From positions 168,773 through 232,772 of the forward strand of contig NZ_JAHKPU010000020.1 in NCBI RefSeq assembly GCF_018860505.1: a stretch of 64,000 bases of DNA, written 5' to 3'. Each line of letters opens with the position of its first letter. Position 1 is the first letter of the stretch. A model generated the notes under the pieces. It saw only the letters and a program-made list of their open reading frames with translations, did no database searches and was not told the DNA's origin. Position numbers and translations under genes: made by a program. Positions 37,443-47,456 of this stretch are shown in pieces. This stretch comes from Pacificibacter marinus. GTDB lineage: Bacteria > Pseudomonadota > Alphaproteobacteria > Rhodobacterales > Rhodobacteraceae.

Positions 37443-38644
37443 CAGCGCGCGCTTCTGGTGCCAAAATAGGCCAAAACGCCTGTCGCTAGAAAATACACCG
37501 CATAGACCATCAATTGGGCGTCAAAGGTGATGCCCGCATCCAGCATGGATCCCGATACCGCTGGTCCGATCGCTGAGCCAAGCACAACGATCGCCATGGC
37601 TGCCGATTTGATCGATCCGATGAATTGCGTGCCATAATGTTCGGCCCAAAAAGCGCCCACAATAGTCCCTTGCGACCCCATGCCCATGCCTAAAAACACC
37701 ATCGCGACCCCCGCCATCAGCAAGGTGTCACTTGTGGCAATAATCATGAAACTGATCGCGAAAGGCACAATCATAAAGGGCAGCAACCGCCCTGCGCCCC
37801 ATTTGTCGACAGCGGCCCCTGCGGCGACATTGAACGTCACAGAACCCAGCGTCAAAATCGGGAACAAGGCTACAAAATCCAACAGCGCCCAACCCTTGGC
37901 CTCAGCCAAGGGCACCTGCTGGAAAAAGAGCGCCGTGGCCCATGCGGGCGGGCCAACAATCAGCGGAATGGCCATCCAAAACAACCAGTGTTTCAGCATC
38001 CGGTTGCGTGTCCAATGCACACCATTCATACCAAGCGAGGCATAAGATTTCGAAATGGATTGGGGCGTGCGCTCTGTGCGCAACAGCCACATGATCACAG
38101 GAATCAGCAAAATCGCCAGCCCTGCAGCCAGAATCCACAGCTCTCGCCAGCCGAAATAAGCCATTAAAGCAACAAAAATAAGTGGATAGACGGCGTTGCC
38201 AATCGCAAACCCTAATGAGGCCACAGACAAGGCTCGCCCGCGCGTCGCTTGAAACCAGCGCGCCATGGCGACCATTGCAATATGCCCTGACATGCCTTGG
38301 CCAAACAGCCGCAGCACAAAGATCACGCCGACCAAAGCTATGGCGCTAGGTACAAATGACATCGACAAGCAGGCCAGTGCCAGCCCTATCAACACCACAG
38401 GTGCCAATTGGCGCACGCGAAACCGATCCGTTAACGTTCCCGCCCAGACCATCGTCGCAGCCGACACCATAGTGCCGATCGCATAAATCCAGCCCCAAGC
38501 TGTGTGACTTAAGCCAAATTCGGCGCGAATTTCGCCAGCAAAAACAGATATAAAATACGTTTGCCCATATGACGACGTCAGACACAGCAAAAAGCCGGCC
38601 AGCAACCAGCGGGCGTTTTGGATGATAAAATGAATATAGCTCAT
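37421..38644 (-). CDS. Major facilitator superfamily transporter
   Basis: A 407-residue protein with about 12 hydrophobic segments, typical of MFS permeases. The signature loop between segments 2 and 3 is visible as GTLTDRFRVRQLAPV and a second copy-like loop is AAVDKWGAGRLLPFM. It resembles oxalate/formate antiporter-like and monocarboxylate MFS members, but the substrate cannot be assigned. It lies downstream of the hslVU unit behind a terminator, so it has its own promoter. Confidence 0.85.
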   Translation of the reverse strand: MSYIHFIIQNARWLLAGFLLCLTSSYGQTYFISVFAGEIRAEFGLSHTAWGWIYAIGTMVSAATMVWAGTLTDRFRVRQLAPVVLIGLALACLSMSFVPSAIALVGVIFVLRLFGQGMSGHIAMVAMARWFQATRGRALSVASLGFAIGNAVYPLIFVALMAYFGWRELWILAAGLAILLIPVIMWLLRTERTPQSISKSYASLGMNGVHWTRNRMLKHWLFWMAIPLIVGPPAWATALFFQQVPLAEAKGWALLDFVALFPILTLGSVTFNVAAGAAVDKWGAGRLLPFMIVPFAISFMIIATSDTLLMAGVAMVFLGMGMGSQGTIVGAFWAEHYGTQFIGSIKSAAMAIVVLGSAIGPAVSGSMLDAGITFDAQLMVYAVYFLATGVLAYFGTRSARCYPPRRR

Positions 38645-38674
38645 AGGTCCATGTACGCTTTACCCATGAAAAAG

Positions 38675-38720
38675 ATAGATCAAATCGTCACAGCAAACGG
38701 CCTGTGCAGTTTTGATCTAT
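38675..38720 (-). terminator. Terminator of hslVU
   Basis: On the minus strand ATAGATCAAA and TTTGATCTAT form the outer stem, with an inner CACAG/CTGTG stem, followed by TTTTT. It overlaps the hslU stop codon and separates hslVU from the MFS gene. Confidence 0.7.
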
Positions 38721-40021
38721 AGCATAAAGCGGCTAACATCAGCAGTTTGAGCCATATCACCCACGCTTGCGCGCACGTAAGCCTCGTCCACCACAACAGT
38801 GTCACCACCTCGATCAGGGGCTGCAAAAGACAGCTCTTCAAACACCCGTTCCAAAATAGTGTACAGGCGCCGCGCGCCGATGTTTTCGACGCTGGTGTTC
38901 ACTTCTGCGGCTACCGATGCGATGGCTTTGATGCCTTCCGCCGTGAACGACACTGTCACTTCCTCGGTCGCCATCAATGCAGTGTACTGTAGGGTCAGCG
39001 CATTGTCGGTTTCCGTCAAGATGCGCACAAAATCGCCTTCGTTCAGGGCTTGCAGTTCAACGCGGATCGGCAGACGCCCTTGCAACTCTGGCAGCAAATC
39101 TGATGGTTTTGCCACATGAAATGCGCCTGAGGCGATGAATAAAATATGGTCGGTTTTTACAGGGCCGTGCTTGGTCGACACTGTTGTGCCTTCGATCAGC
39201 GGCAGTAAATCACGCTGCACGCCTTCACGTGAAACATCTGCACCACGCGCATCAGCACGGGCGCAGACCTTATCGATCTCGTCCAAGAAAACGATGCCGT
39301 TTTGCTCAACAGATTCCAGCGCTGCACGGTTTACTGTTTCGTCGTCTAGCAGCTTGTCCGCCTCTTCAGAAATCAAAAGATCGTAGCTGTCAGCCACCTT
39401 AATTTTCTTTTTCACTGTGCGCCCAGCAAAGGCTTTGCCAAAAATATCTCCAAGGTTCATCATCCCGCCCATTTGCGGCTGACCGGGTACTTCAAAGCCC
39501 CCCATCGGTGATGATGTATCTTGCATCTCAAGCTCGATCTCGGTGTCGTCCAACTCACCAGACTTTAGCTTTTTGCGGAACATCTCGCGGGTTTGCGCGC
39601 GGGCATCTGTACCAGCAATGGCTTCAATCACGCGGTCTTCGGCGGCTTGATGCGCTTTGGCTTTCACATCCTCGCGCATGTACTCACGGGTTTGCGCAAT
39701 CGCTGCATCCACCAAATCGCGCACGATCTGCTCCACGTCACGGCCAACGTACCCCACTTCGGTAAATTTAGTGGCTTCAACCTTGATAAACGGCGCGCGG
39801 GCCAGCTTGGCCAGACGGCGCGAAATCTCGGTTTTGCCAACACCCGTTGGCCCGATCATAAGGATGTTTTTCGGATAGACCTCATCACGCAGATCATCCG
39901 TCAATTGCTTGCGGCGCCAGCGATTGCGTAGGGCCACAGCCACAGCGCGCTTGGCGTCGTTTTGCCCGATGATAAAGCGATCCAGCTCAGATACGATTTC
40001 GCGTGGGGTTAGGTCAGTCAT
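38717..40021 (-). CDS. hslU: HslU ATPase of the HslVU protease
   Basis: HslU is the AAA+ unfoldase of the HslVU (ClpYQ) protease. Its 434 residues contain Walker [11 protein letters not shown] at 57-66, Walker B IVFLDEID, and the inserted I-domain (about residues 110-245, with acidic and Gly-Met-rich segments). The C-terminus SRFML inserts into HslV. It overlaps hslV by 4 bases and forms the second gene of the unit. A degenerate parS-like sequence (13/16) occurs in its coding part at 39221-39236. Confidence 0.97.
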   Translation of the reverse strand: MTDLTPREIVSELDRFIIGQNDAKRAVAVALRNRWRRKQLTDDLRDEVYPKNILMIGPTGVGKTEISRRLAKLARAPFIKVEATKFTEVGYVGRDVEQIVRDLVDAAIAQTREYMREDVKAKAHQAAEDRVIEAIAGTDARAQTREMFRKKLKSGELDDTEIELEMQDTSSPMGGFEVPGQPQMGGMMNLGDIFGKAFAGRTVKKKIKVADSYDLLISEEADKLLDDETVNRAALESVEQNGIVFLDEIDKVCARADARGADVSREGVQRDLLPLIEGTTVSTKHGPVKTDHILFIASGAFHVAKPSDLLPELQGRLPIRVELQALNEGDFVRILTETDNALTLQYTALMATEEVTVSFTAEGIKAIASVAAEVNTSVENIGARRLYTILERVFEELSFAAPDRGGDTVVVDEAYVRASVGDMAQTADVSRFML

Positions 40022-40575
40022 GATTTAATCGTCTCCACGGTCAATTTTCCGTTTGTGTACACGCAAATATCAGCAGCAATCGCCATGGCTTCGCGAGCAA
40101 TGTCTTCGGCTGTTTTATCAGTGGCCATCAATCCGCGTGCGGCGGCCAAGGCAAAGTTGCCGCCTGACCCAATTGCTGCGATATCATGCTCAGGTTCAAG
40201 CACATCGCCGGCACCCGTGATGACCAAAAGCTCAGTCCCATCGGTGACAATCAGCATTGCTTCCAACTTTTGAAGGTATTTATCCGTGCGCCAATCTTTC
40301 GCCAATTCTACGCTTGCGCGCGCCAATTGACCGGGCGTGGCCTCAAGTTTTGCTTCTAAGCGCTCAAGCAATGTAAACGCATCAGCTGTCGACCCAGCAA
40401 AGCCAGCAATCACTTCGTGTCCGCCAGGTTTCAGCCTGCGCACCTTGCGCGCTGTGCCCTTGATCACGGTCTGTCCAAGGCTCACCTGCCCGTCGCCCGC
40501 TATAACAACCTCATTGCCGCGGCGCACACCGATAATGGTGGTGCCATGCCAGCCTGGGAATTGATCATCAGCCAT
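40018..40575 (-). CDS. hslV: HslV peptidase of the HslVU protease
   Basis: HslV is the proteasome-beta-like peptidase of the HslVU complex, 185 residues. A catalytic Thr opens the mature chain at TTIIGVRRG, after an 11-residue leader [11 protein letters not shown]. The [11 protein letters not shown] and [24 protein letters not shown] blocks are typical. The second Met is taken, with AAAGGA upstream, because the first is TTG. A likely RpoH promoter lies 25-59 bases upstream. Confidence 0.97.
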   Translation of the reverse strand: MADDQFPGWHGTTIIGVRRGNEVVIAGDGQVSLGQTVIKGTARKVRRLKPGGHEVIAGFAGSTADAFTLLERLEAKLEATPGQLARASVELAKDWRTDKYLQKLEAMLIVTDGTELLVITGAGDVLEPEHDIAAIGSGGNFALAAARGLMATDKTAEDIAREAMAIAADICVYTNGKLTVETIKS

Positions 40576-40599
40576 GATGTGTCCTTTCAATGAAGTCTT

Positions 40600-40634
40600 T
40601 ATATGTGGGTTCGTTTATGGCGGTTCAAGCGAGA
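40600..40634 (-). promoter_or_regulatory. Candidate heat-shock (RpoH) promoter of hslVU
   Basis: On the minus strand TCTCGCTTGAA is followed, after 14 bases, by CCCACATATA. The -35 half is a full match to the E. coli sigma-32 CTTGAA element with its TCTC extension. The -10 half is close to CCCCATATA. A position 25 bases from the hslV start codon fits. Confidence 0.6.
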
Positions 40635-40664
40635 GTTGCAATCAAATGCACAACGCACAAACAA

Positions 40665-40689
40665 AAAGGGGCACCATTGGCACCCCTTT
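40665..40689 (-). terminator. Terminator of trxA
   Basis: On the minus strand AAAGGGGTGCC-AAT-GGTGCCCCTTT folds into a hairpin with two G-U pairs and is followed by a T-rich run. It separates trxA from hslV. Confidence 0.7.
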
Positions 40690-40709
40690 CAAATTCTATT
40701 CCGAAGGCC

Positions 40710-41030
40710 TTAAACGCTTTCGGTGATCCAGCTGGAAATCGCAGTTTTTGGCGCAGCGCCAACCTTGTTGGACACGACTTCGCCGTTTTTCACCATGAAA
40801 AGTGCTGGGATAGAACGCACACCAAATTGTGCTGGTGAATTTGGGTTTTCATCAATGTTAACTTTGACGATTTTGACTTTGCCTTCAAATTCGGCGGACA
40901 ACTCTTCGAGCGCTGGGCCGATTTGTTTACATGGTCCGCACCATTCAGCCCAGAAATCCACGATCACTGGGATGTCGGATTTAAGAACGTCGGCTTCAAA
41001 GCTTGCATCTGTGACAGCAACAGTGGCCAT
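40710..41030 (-). CDS. trxA: Thioredoxin
   Basis: The 106-residue cytoplasmic disulfide reductase. The active site WCGPC has Cys31 and Cys34. [47 protein letters not shown] and the cis-Pro are typical of TrxA. It lies 55 bases downstream of addA, the usual roseobacter order, and ends at its own terminator. Confidence 0.96.
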   Translation of the reverse strand: MATVAVTDASFEADVLKSDIPVIVDFWAEWCGPCKQIGPALEELSAEFEGKVKIVKVNIDENPNSPAQFGVRSIPALFMVKNGEVVSNKVGAAPKTAISSWITESV

Positions 41031-41085
41031 TTGATTTCTCCTGATTTCTATGTTGAGCAGAACCTATGTGTCCTGCCTTAAAGGG

Positions 41086-44000
41086 TCAAGATGTAGCGGC
41101 ATCTTGTAGGGCAGACATCACCATATCGTGTGGCAGCGGCATAAGCGTCGCAGTGCGTGTCCACAAGATCGCCACCTCAATTTTTTTGGATGGGTAAATG
41201 GTTGTGCAAATATCCGAATAAGCCCCCAATTGGCGCAGCAACCCTTCTGGCACGTCCTGTTCTGTTTTTGGAATGATTTCATTAGACTTAAAATCAATAA
41301 TGCGAACAATATCATGTTCTACAATCAGACGATCAATAATTCCGCGCATAGGCTCATCATTGAGCGTCTTTACAACGCCAGAAAACCTGATCTCAGCCAA
41401 AGAGTTTTTGCCAAAGACATCCCATGCGTATTGCGCTGTCAAAACGCGAGTGGCCTCTGCCCAAATAGGCTCTAATTCAGTCAAGGTCGCAAATAATTCG
41501 CCAGACCCTAACAAGGATCGCGCAATCTCTGACCAGTCTGAGACAGGGTGATTTGGCAGATGTTCCAGCAACAAATGCAATTGCTTGCCATAGCGCATGG
41601 CGTCTTCTTCACTGCGTCCTGATGTGGGCCCCGCAAGCGCTTTCGCGCCCCCCAAATCCGAGGGCGACAAGAACACCTTAGGATCATCGACAATCACAGC
41701 CGGTTTTTGCACCCATTCTGGCAGCGCGGCTTTGCTCTCGGCCTTTATGGCGGCATCACCTGTGCGCATGGGCCAAACCCCATGTGCATACCGCTTTCCA
41801 ATCCCGCTTGGAAACGCCTGTTCTTCAGCGCCCGCAGACAGCATGCCGTTTTCAACCAGTTGATACCAACAGCTGCTGTCCTTTTTCATCTTACCAGCAC
41901 CAGCCACGATCAACCAGTTTTCAGCCCGCGTCATGGCCACATATAAAAGACGCCGCTCCTCGTCGTCATTCTTACTTTTTAGCTGGGTTAGAGCCTCTTT
42001 AGCCGCCTCTGCGTTGTTTTCCTTGCTCGATTTCCATGCGATCCCGCCATGCTCAAGCGTAATGAGTTCGTCCTTCGGTTCACTTGTTTCGCGCAATGTG
42101 TCAGGCAAGATCACAATCGGCGCCTCTAGACCCTTTGATCCATGCACCGTCATCACGCGAATGAGGTTCGAGGACTCGTCCAAAACACGTTTGAGCTTGA
42201 TTTTCTCAGCCCCAAGCCAACCTATAAACCCCGTCAGGCTTGGCGTTTGTGTGGTTTCATAATGCAGCGCTTGGTGCAGTAACGCATCAAGTCCGTCCTC
42301 CGCCTCAATGCCAAGGCGCGCCAAAAACTTTTTACGCCCCCCGTGACGTACCAACACCCGTTGTATCAAATCATAGGGCCGCAAAAAGTCAGATGTCTTG
42401 CGCAAGTCGTCCAAAATATCCGCAGTGACAGGCCACTCGTCACGCCGTGCGCGCAATTCACGCCACAAGGTTGCCGCGGTGCGTTTGTGAGCGAGCGAAA
42501 ACAAATCTTGTTCAGACCAGCCAAACAGTGGTGATTTCAATGCCTCAGCCAAGGCCAAATCATCATCTTGCAGCGACAAAAACGCCAAAAGCGATGTCAT
42601 GTCTTTGACGGCCAATTCGTCATTCAAAACAAGCTGATCTGCGCCTGCGACAGGCAGGTTCAGCTTTTTAAGCGCGCGGATCATCGGGTAAAACAACCCT
42701 GATCTGTTGCGCACCAAAATCAAAATATCCCCCGGCTCAATATGAGTATTTTCGCTGCCTTTACGTGGAATCGAGCCTTTTTCAATCATGTCTTTGACAT
42801 TGCGCGCCACCATCCCCGCAAGTCGAATGCTGTGATGTTCAGGGGCGACCAGATCGGTCGGATTTTCCCAGTCATCGGGATCAGTCTCCGCAGGCTCAGG
42901 TTCCACCAATGGCCATTGGTCCACACGTCCGGGGGTATCTTCAAAAAACGCGATGTGATGTGTGTCGCCTCCAACGCCTTGCCCATCAGATTGCGCAAAA
43001 GTCTGGTCCGTCATGTTCAAAATCGCAGGAGAGGACCGAAAAGAATGCTGTAATGCAATGTCTTGCAAGGTATGCCCCGCATCCCCAAGTCGTGCTTCAA
43101 AATGGTGTTTCATCTGGTCAAAAGCTTCAGGCGCAGCGCCCTGAAATGAATAGATCGACTGCTTTTTATCGCCCACAACAAAGATCGTGCGTGTTACATT
43201 GGGGCGCGCGCCCTCACCCACTGTAAATTCTTCGGCCAGCAGCCTGATCACCGTCCATTGATCGGGGCTGGTGTCTTGCGCTTCGTCCACCAGAATATGA
43301 TCGATACCGCCGTCCAAGCGAAACAGCACCCATTGCGCTACGCTCGAAATCGACAACAAATCCCGCGCTTTTTGCACCAGATCGTCGAAATCCAGCAAGC
43401 CAAGTCGTGCTTTTGTATCGAAATAGGGTTGCAACAGCGCGGATGCGAATTGATGCAGCGCGGCGGTTTTTTTCGCAGATTGCAGCGCACGCAGATTGTC
43501 TGTGGCCTCCGACACGCGCTCCATCAATTCGGAAAGTTGCCGCAGGGCTTCTGGTTCAAGCGTCGCACATTTCTTGGTTGGCAGACCAGAATGCGTGCGC
43601 CCAAAGCGTGTCAGTCCTTGGTTTTCACCCGTTTTGACCAAAAACGCAGCGATCATATCTTGCAACAAGCTGATAGAGGGCGCAGCGCCAATCCATGTAC
43701 GCAGCATCACGGCTGCCTTTACATCAGTTTTGTTTGGAGAAGCCTCCATGGCTGTGGCAGCACTGGTCAGCGCATGATCTTCGTCGCCTAAAAACACAGA
43801 TTCAAGCAAATCTTGCTCACCATATCCGTCCGTTAGACCAAACCATTCCCAGATGTCCTCTGAAGTCGCAGGCGGATGAAAGGCCTCGCGTTTGCGCACG
43901 ATTTGCTGCGCCAAATGCAACGGGTCAATGTCGTCTTGTCCTGAAATATGTGTGGCAACTGCATCAATCGCATCACGGCCTTGACCCTCGGCCAAAGTAT

Positions 44001-44484
44001 CCAAAACCTCAGCCAGAATGGCATTGGTTTCGCGATCATCCAATTCCTTGAATTGTGGTGAAACACCCGCTTCCAGCGGGAATCGTCTTAATAGTGCGCC
44101 ACAAAACGAGTGAATGGTTTGAATTTTCAATCCACCCGGGGTCTCGACAGCACGGGCAAATAAAGTGCGTGCGTGCCGCATTTCCTCGTCTGTCAAAACT
44201 GCGTCTGGCGCAAGGGCTTTCAGCTCAATCGATAAAGTGTCATCAGGCATCATCGCCCACGCACCAAGCCGCTTGAACAGCCTGTTTTGCATCTCAGAGG
44301 CGGCTGCCTTGGTATAGGTCAGACATAAAATATGTTGCGGCGGCGTGCCCGCCAACAACAGTCGCGCCACGCGGTCCGTCAACACTTTGGTCTTTCCAGA
44401 GCCCGCATTGGCTGACACCCAAGTCGAACTGTCAGGTTTTGCTGCCGCGATTTGGCGCAGAGTTGCGTCATCAAGCAAGATCAT
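41086..44484 (-). CDS. addA: Double-strand break repair helicase AddA
   Basis: AddA is the UvrD-type helicase/nuclease half of the AddAB double-strand-break repair complex. The 1132-residue protein has Walker A ANAGSGKTKVL near residue 25, Walker B HILVDEAQDTSPDQW, helicase motif MTVHGSKGLEAPIVILPD, and a C-terminal RecB-like nuclease with the catalytic IIDFKSNE. It overlaps addB by 4 bases and lies upstream of trxA. No recBCD is in this window. Confidence 0.95.
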   Translation of the reverse strand: MILLDDATLRQIAAAKPDSSTWVSANAGSGKTKVLTDRVARLLLAGTPPQHILCLTYTKAAASEMQNRLFKRLGAWAMMPDDTLSIELKALAPDAVLTDEEMRHARTLFARAVETPGGLKIQTIHSFCGALLRRFPLEAGVSPQFKELDDRETNAILAEVLDTLAEGQGRDAIDAVATHISGQDDIDPLHLAQQIVRKREAFHPPATSEDIWEWFGLTDGYGEQDLLESVFLGDEDHALTSAATAMEASPNKTDVKAAVMLRTWIGAAPSISLLQDMIAAFLVKTGENQGLTRFGRTHSGLPTKKCATLEPEALRQLSELMERVSEATDNLRALQSAKKTAALHQFASALLQPYFDTKARLGLLDFDDLVQKARDLLSISSVAQWVLFRLDGGIDHILVDEAQDTSPDQWTVIRLLAEEFTVGEGARPNVTRTIFVVGDKKQSIYSFQGAAPEAFDQMKHHFEARLGDAGHTLQDIALQHSFRSSPAILNMTDQTFAQSDGQGVGGDTHHIAFFEDTPGRVDQWPLVEPEPAETDPDDWENPTDLVAPEHHSIRLAGMVARNVKDMIEKGSIPRKGSENTHIEPGDILILVRNRSGLFYPMIRALKKLNLPVAGADQLVLNDELAVKDMTSLLAFLSLQDDDLALAEALKSPLFGWSEQDLFSLAHKRTAATLWRELRARRDEWPVTADILDDLRKTSDFLRPYDLIQRVLVRHGGRKKFLARLGIEAEDGLDALLHQALHYETTQTPSLTGFIGWLGAEKIKLKRVLDESSNLIRVMTVHGSKGLEAPIVILPDTLRETSEPKDELITLEHGGIAWKSSKENNAEAAKEALTQLKSKNDDEERRLLYVAMTRAENWLIVAGAGKMKKDSSCWYQLVENGMLSAGAEEQAFPSGIGKRYAHGVWPMRTGDAAIKAESKAALPEWVQKPAVIVDDPKVFLSPSDLGGAKALAGPTSGRSEEDAMRYGKQLHLLLEHLPNHPVSDWSEIARSLLGSGELFATLTELEPIWAEATRVLTAQYAWDVFGKNSLAEIRFSGVVKTLNDEPMRGIIDRLIVEHDIVRIIDFKSNEIIPKTEQDVPEGLLRQLGAYSDICTTIYPSKKIEVAILWTRTATLMPLPHDMVMSALQDAATS

Positions 44485-47456
44485 TGCACATCCTCCGGAA
44501 AAGGCGCGTCGCTGTCAGACCATTCACCCACCCGTGCTAAATGGTCGAAATCACCAGCAAACGATACGCTTTGAACGATCCGCCGAGATGTATAGCCCTG
44601 TTCGGGATCGTCATAGTTTTTAATCAGATCAATAAAGCGGTCTTCGATTTTTTGTGTATCGCCAGGCGATAAGGGCAAGCGGGTTTGTTTGGTGTTTCCG
44701 TCTAGGCCGAGATAAGCCAATTCAAACACGCGCCCCGTATTGAGCCCCTTAAATCCGCCGTTTTCAAGCATCACGGCCTCAAGATGAAGCTGCATCTTCA
44801 AGGTCTCGGTTTGCTTTTTCGTAGGTGGCGATCCTGTTTTGTAATCGTAAATGATATAGTCACCACCTTTGGTTTCGTCGATGCGATCTGCCTCGCAGGT
44901 GAGAGAAAAATCGATGTCTTTAAAGTGGTAGCCGCCCTTGGCCTCCGTGGCGACGGGCGTGCCTATTTCGCGGTTTTCGGCCTCTCGCAGAACCAAGGGC
45001 AAAGCAATTTTTTTCAACCGCCCCAGCCAGACACGGCGTGCAGCTGGCCATAGAACGGTGTCTTCTAAGACGCGCTCTGCGGTTGCAATCAAGCGTGCGG
45101 CGGCGTCAGATGGTGTTTCACCGATTTTATCAGAGGTCTCTGCGACGAACTCTTCCATGACTTTGTGAAAGGCCGTGCCGCGATCACGCGGGTCAGCAGA
45201 TTGCGTTAAGGGGTTGAGTTTGCTCAATCTCAACACGCGACTGGCGTAAATCTGATAGGGATCACGCACCAATGTTTCGATCCGTGTGACAGACAATTGT
45301 CGTGGCCGCGCCGCGTAAGGGGGGCGCGGGCTGGGCCGTTGCGCCAGCGGAACCGTCACATCGGGGAGCTCAAGCACACGGGCCATATCGACAAACACAT
45401 CGCCGCGGGCGCGCATCTGTTTCAGTGCATTTGCGCCTTCATCTGACATACCCGCTAGCAGATTGGTGAGCCGTATCACCCAACGCGACGCTACGGTTTC
45501 CGCCTCGGCGTTGCGTTTGGCGCGCGCCAAAATTACCATTTTGGCCCCGATGGATTGCTGAAAATCATGCGCGGCTAGGCCGATTTGTTGCTCGGGCGGC
45601 AAAAGCCCGACTTGCTTGCGCATATCGCGACTGAACCATGGGTCGGGGGCAGGGGCTGCGGGCCAAACGGTTTCATTCAGCCCGCCCAAAATAACCACAT
45701 CAGCCCCTTGAGCGCGGGCCTCAAGCGTGCCCCAAATCATGATGTCGGGGTGTTTGGGGGATGGATCGCGCGCAAGGCCGCGCCCCACGATGGCGTTGAA
45801 CATTGACGCGAATTCATATGTGGTCATCTGACCGCCATGTGGCGCCTCAAATTTGAGCTCTGTCACCACGCGCAGGGCTTCGCGGCCCGCAGACTGTGCC
45901 CACAACTCTGTCGCATCGGTTGATTTTGGCCCACAAACCAATGTTTCAGATAGCTCTATCACATGATCCAAATGATCCGATAGATGAGATATCGGGCTGG
46001 ATTCGAGACGTTCAATGATGTCAGAAGCCCACATCGCCCAAGCGATAAGCGTGGCATCAATCGTGCCATCATCAGATTGTTTCTCCGCAAAAGCTAATAG
46101 GTCATCACGCTTGGGAAATGCAGGCCCATAGCGACGCAGATGGCGCTCAAGGTTGCGCGTCCATAGCAAATGATAACCGCGAATGCCCTCATCCTCAGAC
46201 ATGCCGCGCGCGACCAGCGGATGCTTGAGCAAAACCAACAGATCCTCAGATGATATGGCCCGACCAAGTGCTGCTGACACATGGCGCAACAGCCGACCTG
46301 GTGGAGTTTGGTTCAAGGGAATGCCCGCGCTGTCGTCGGGGGCAATGTTCCACCGATCCAAAACAGCAGTAACATGACGGGCAAGTGCACGATCGGGCGT
46401 GATCAGCGCGGCCTTTTTACCGTCTTCGGCCGCCTTGCGCAGCGCCAAAGCTATGCTGACAGCTTCTGACCGTGAATCTGGGGCTTCGATCAAAGTTAAA
46501 TCATTGCAAGCATCAGATACATTCTTGAAATTCGGCCCTTCGGTCATCCATTGATCGGTGACGGGAGCGGGGCGTAAAGCAAGCGATATAAGCTGGTTTC
46601 GGGTCACATTTTCATCAGATTTAGTCACCCAATTTTCAATGCTACGGGGCGATATGCCTACCTTCTGAGCAAAGGCTGAAAAGCGCGCCTGTGGATGCTC
46701 AAAAGCGTCTGTCTCATGAATTTTATCCCAGGTTTCAGCCGATATATCAAAATCCACACCAGGCAAAACCACAGCCCCTTGTGGCAGCCCTGCGACCAAT
46801 TTCATAAAGGTCGATGTGGTCCCCCGCGACCCTGTTGAACCCGCAACGATAATTGGATGATTTGGGGGCGCGGCGCCCCAACTGTCGCTCAGCAAATCCA
46901 CAACCATCTTCAATCGTGCCTCAGGCATTGGGGGTTGGTTTTGCGTTGGATCGAAAAAAGCAGAGATGATCGACATAAATCGCCGTGCTCGCGTCCAATG
47001 GCCGGATGTATCTTCGATGTTGATCGCGTCCAAATCCGCAGGCGATACGCCTTCGTCGTGCATTTCAGACAGCAAACCCGCAAGACTGTCTGCCAAATCG
47101 TAAATGGTTGAGCGTGCAGCAAAATCAGGTTCTTGATCTAAAAAACGCGCCACAAGCTGCGATAGTTCAAGTCGACGTCGCAAACCTGACACGCCTGTGG
47201 CCACGTCGCGCGCCGCAATGTCGGTGCCCAGATCGGTGATCAGACGAATTTTGGGTAAAAAATGCGTGCTCCCATCGTCAAACGCCAGTTTCAAATCTTT
47301 GCGCATCCGTGATGAGTTCACGAAAATTTCCACTCGCGCCAAAGCGTCCGGCGATTGCAATTTCAATCGCTCCATCAACCCGTCTTTAAGCGCGAATGGA
47401 AAGCGCACGCCGCAGGGCAGGCCGTAAACACGTGGGCGGTCTGTTTCAATGAACAT
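44481..47456 (-). CDS. addB: Double-strand break repair protein AddB
   Basis: The 991-residue partner of AddA. Its N-terminal part is an inactive helicase-like fold (PIIVAGSTGSRGTTSTFMKL), and the C-terminal nuclease carries YIIYDYKTGSPPTKKQTETLKMQL. Roseobacter AddB lacks the cysteine-rich N-terminal Fe-S cluster of Firmicutes AddB. The start overlaps the murU-like stop by one base and the end overlaps addA by 4 bases. The unit amgK, murU, addB, addA appears to be transcribed together. Confidence 0.93.
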   Translation of the reverse strand: MFIETDRPRVYGLPCGVRFPFALKDGLMERLKLQSPDALARVEIFVNSSRMRKDLKLAFDDGSTHFLPKIRLITDLGTDIAARDVATGVSGLRRRLELSQLVARFLDQEPDFAARSTIYDLADSLAGLLSEMHDEGVSPADLDAINIEDTSGHWTRARRFMSIISAFFDPTQNQPPMPEARLKMVVDLLSDSWGAAPPNHPIIVAGSTGSRGTTSTFMKLVAGLPQGAVVLPGVDFDISAETWDKIHETDAFEHPQARFSAFAQKVGISPRSIENWVTKSDENVTRNQLISLALRPAPVTDQWMTEGPNFKNVSDACNDLTLIEAPDSRSEAVSIALALRKAAEDGKKAALITPDRALARHVTAVLDRWNIAPDDSAGIPLNQTPPGRLLRHVSAALGRAISSEDLLVLLKHPLVARGMSEDEGIRGYHLLWTRNLERHLRRYGPAFPKRDDLLAFAEKQSDDGTIDATLIAWAMWASDIIERLESSPISHLSDHLDHVIELSETLVCGPKSTDATELWAQSAGREALRVVTELKFEAPHGGQMTTYEFASMFNAIVGRGLARDPSPKHPDIMIWGTLEARAQGADVVILGGLNETVWPAAPAPDPWFSRDMRKQVGLLPPEQQIGLAAHDFQQSIGAKMVILARAKRNAEAETVASRWVIRLTNLLAGMSDEGANALKQMRARGDVFVDMARVLELPDVTVPLAQRPSPRPPYAARPRQLSVTRIETLVRDPYQIYASRVLRLSKLNPLTQSADPRDRGTAFHKVMEEFVAETSDKIGETPSDAAARLIATAERVLEDTVLWPAARRVWLGRLKKIALPLVLREAENREIGTPVATEAKGGYHFKDIDFSLTCEADRIDETKGGDYIIYDYKTGSPPTKKQTETLKMQLHLEAVMLENGGFKGLNTGRVFELAYLGLDGNTKQTRLPLSPGDTQKIEDRFIDLIKNYDDPEQGYTSRRIVQSVSFAGDFDHLARVGEWSDSDAPFPEDVQ

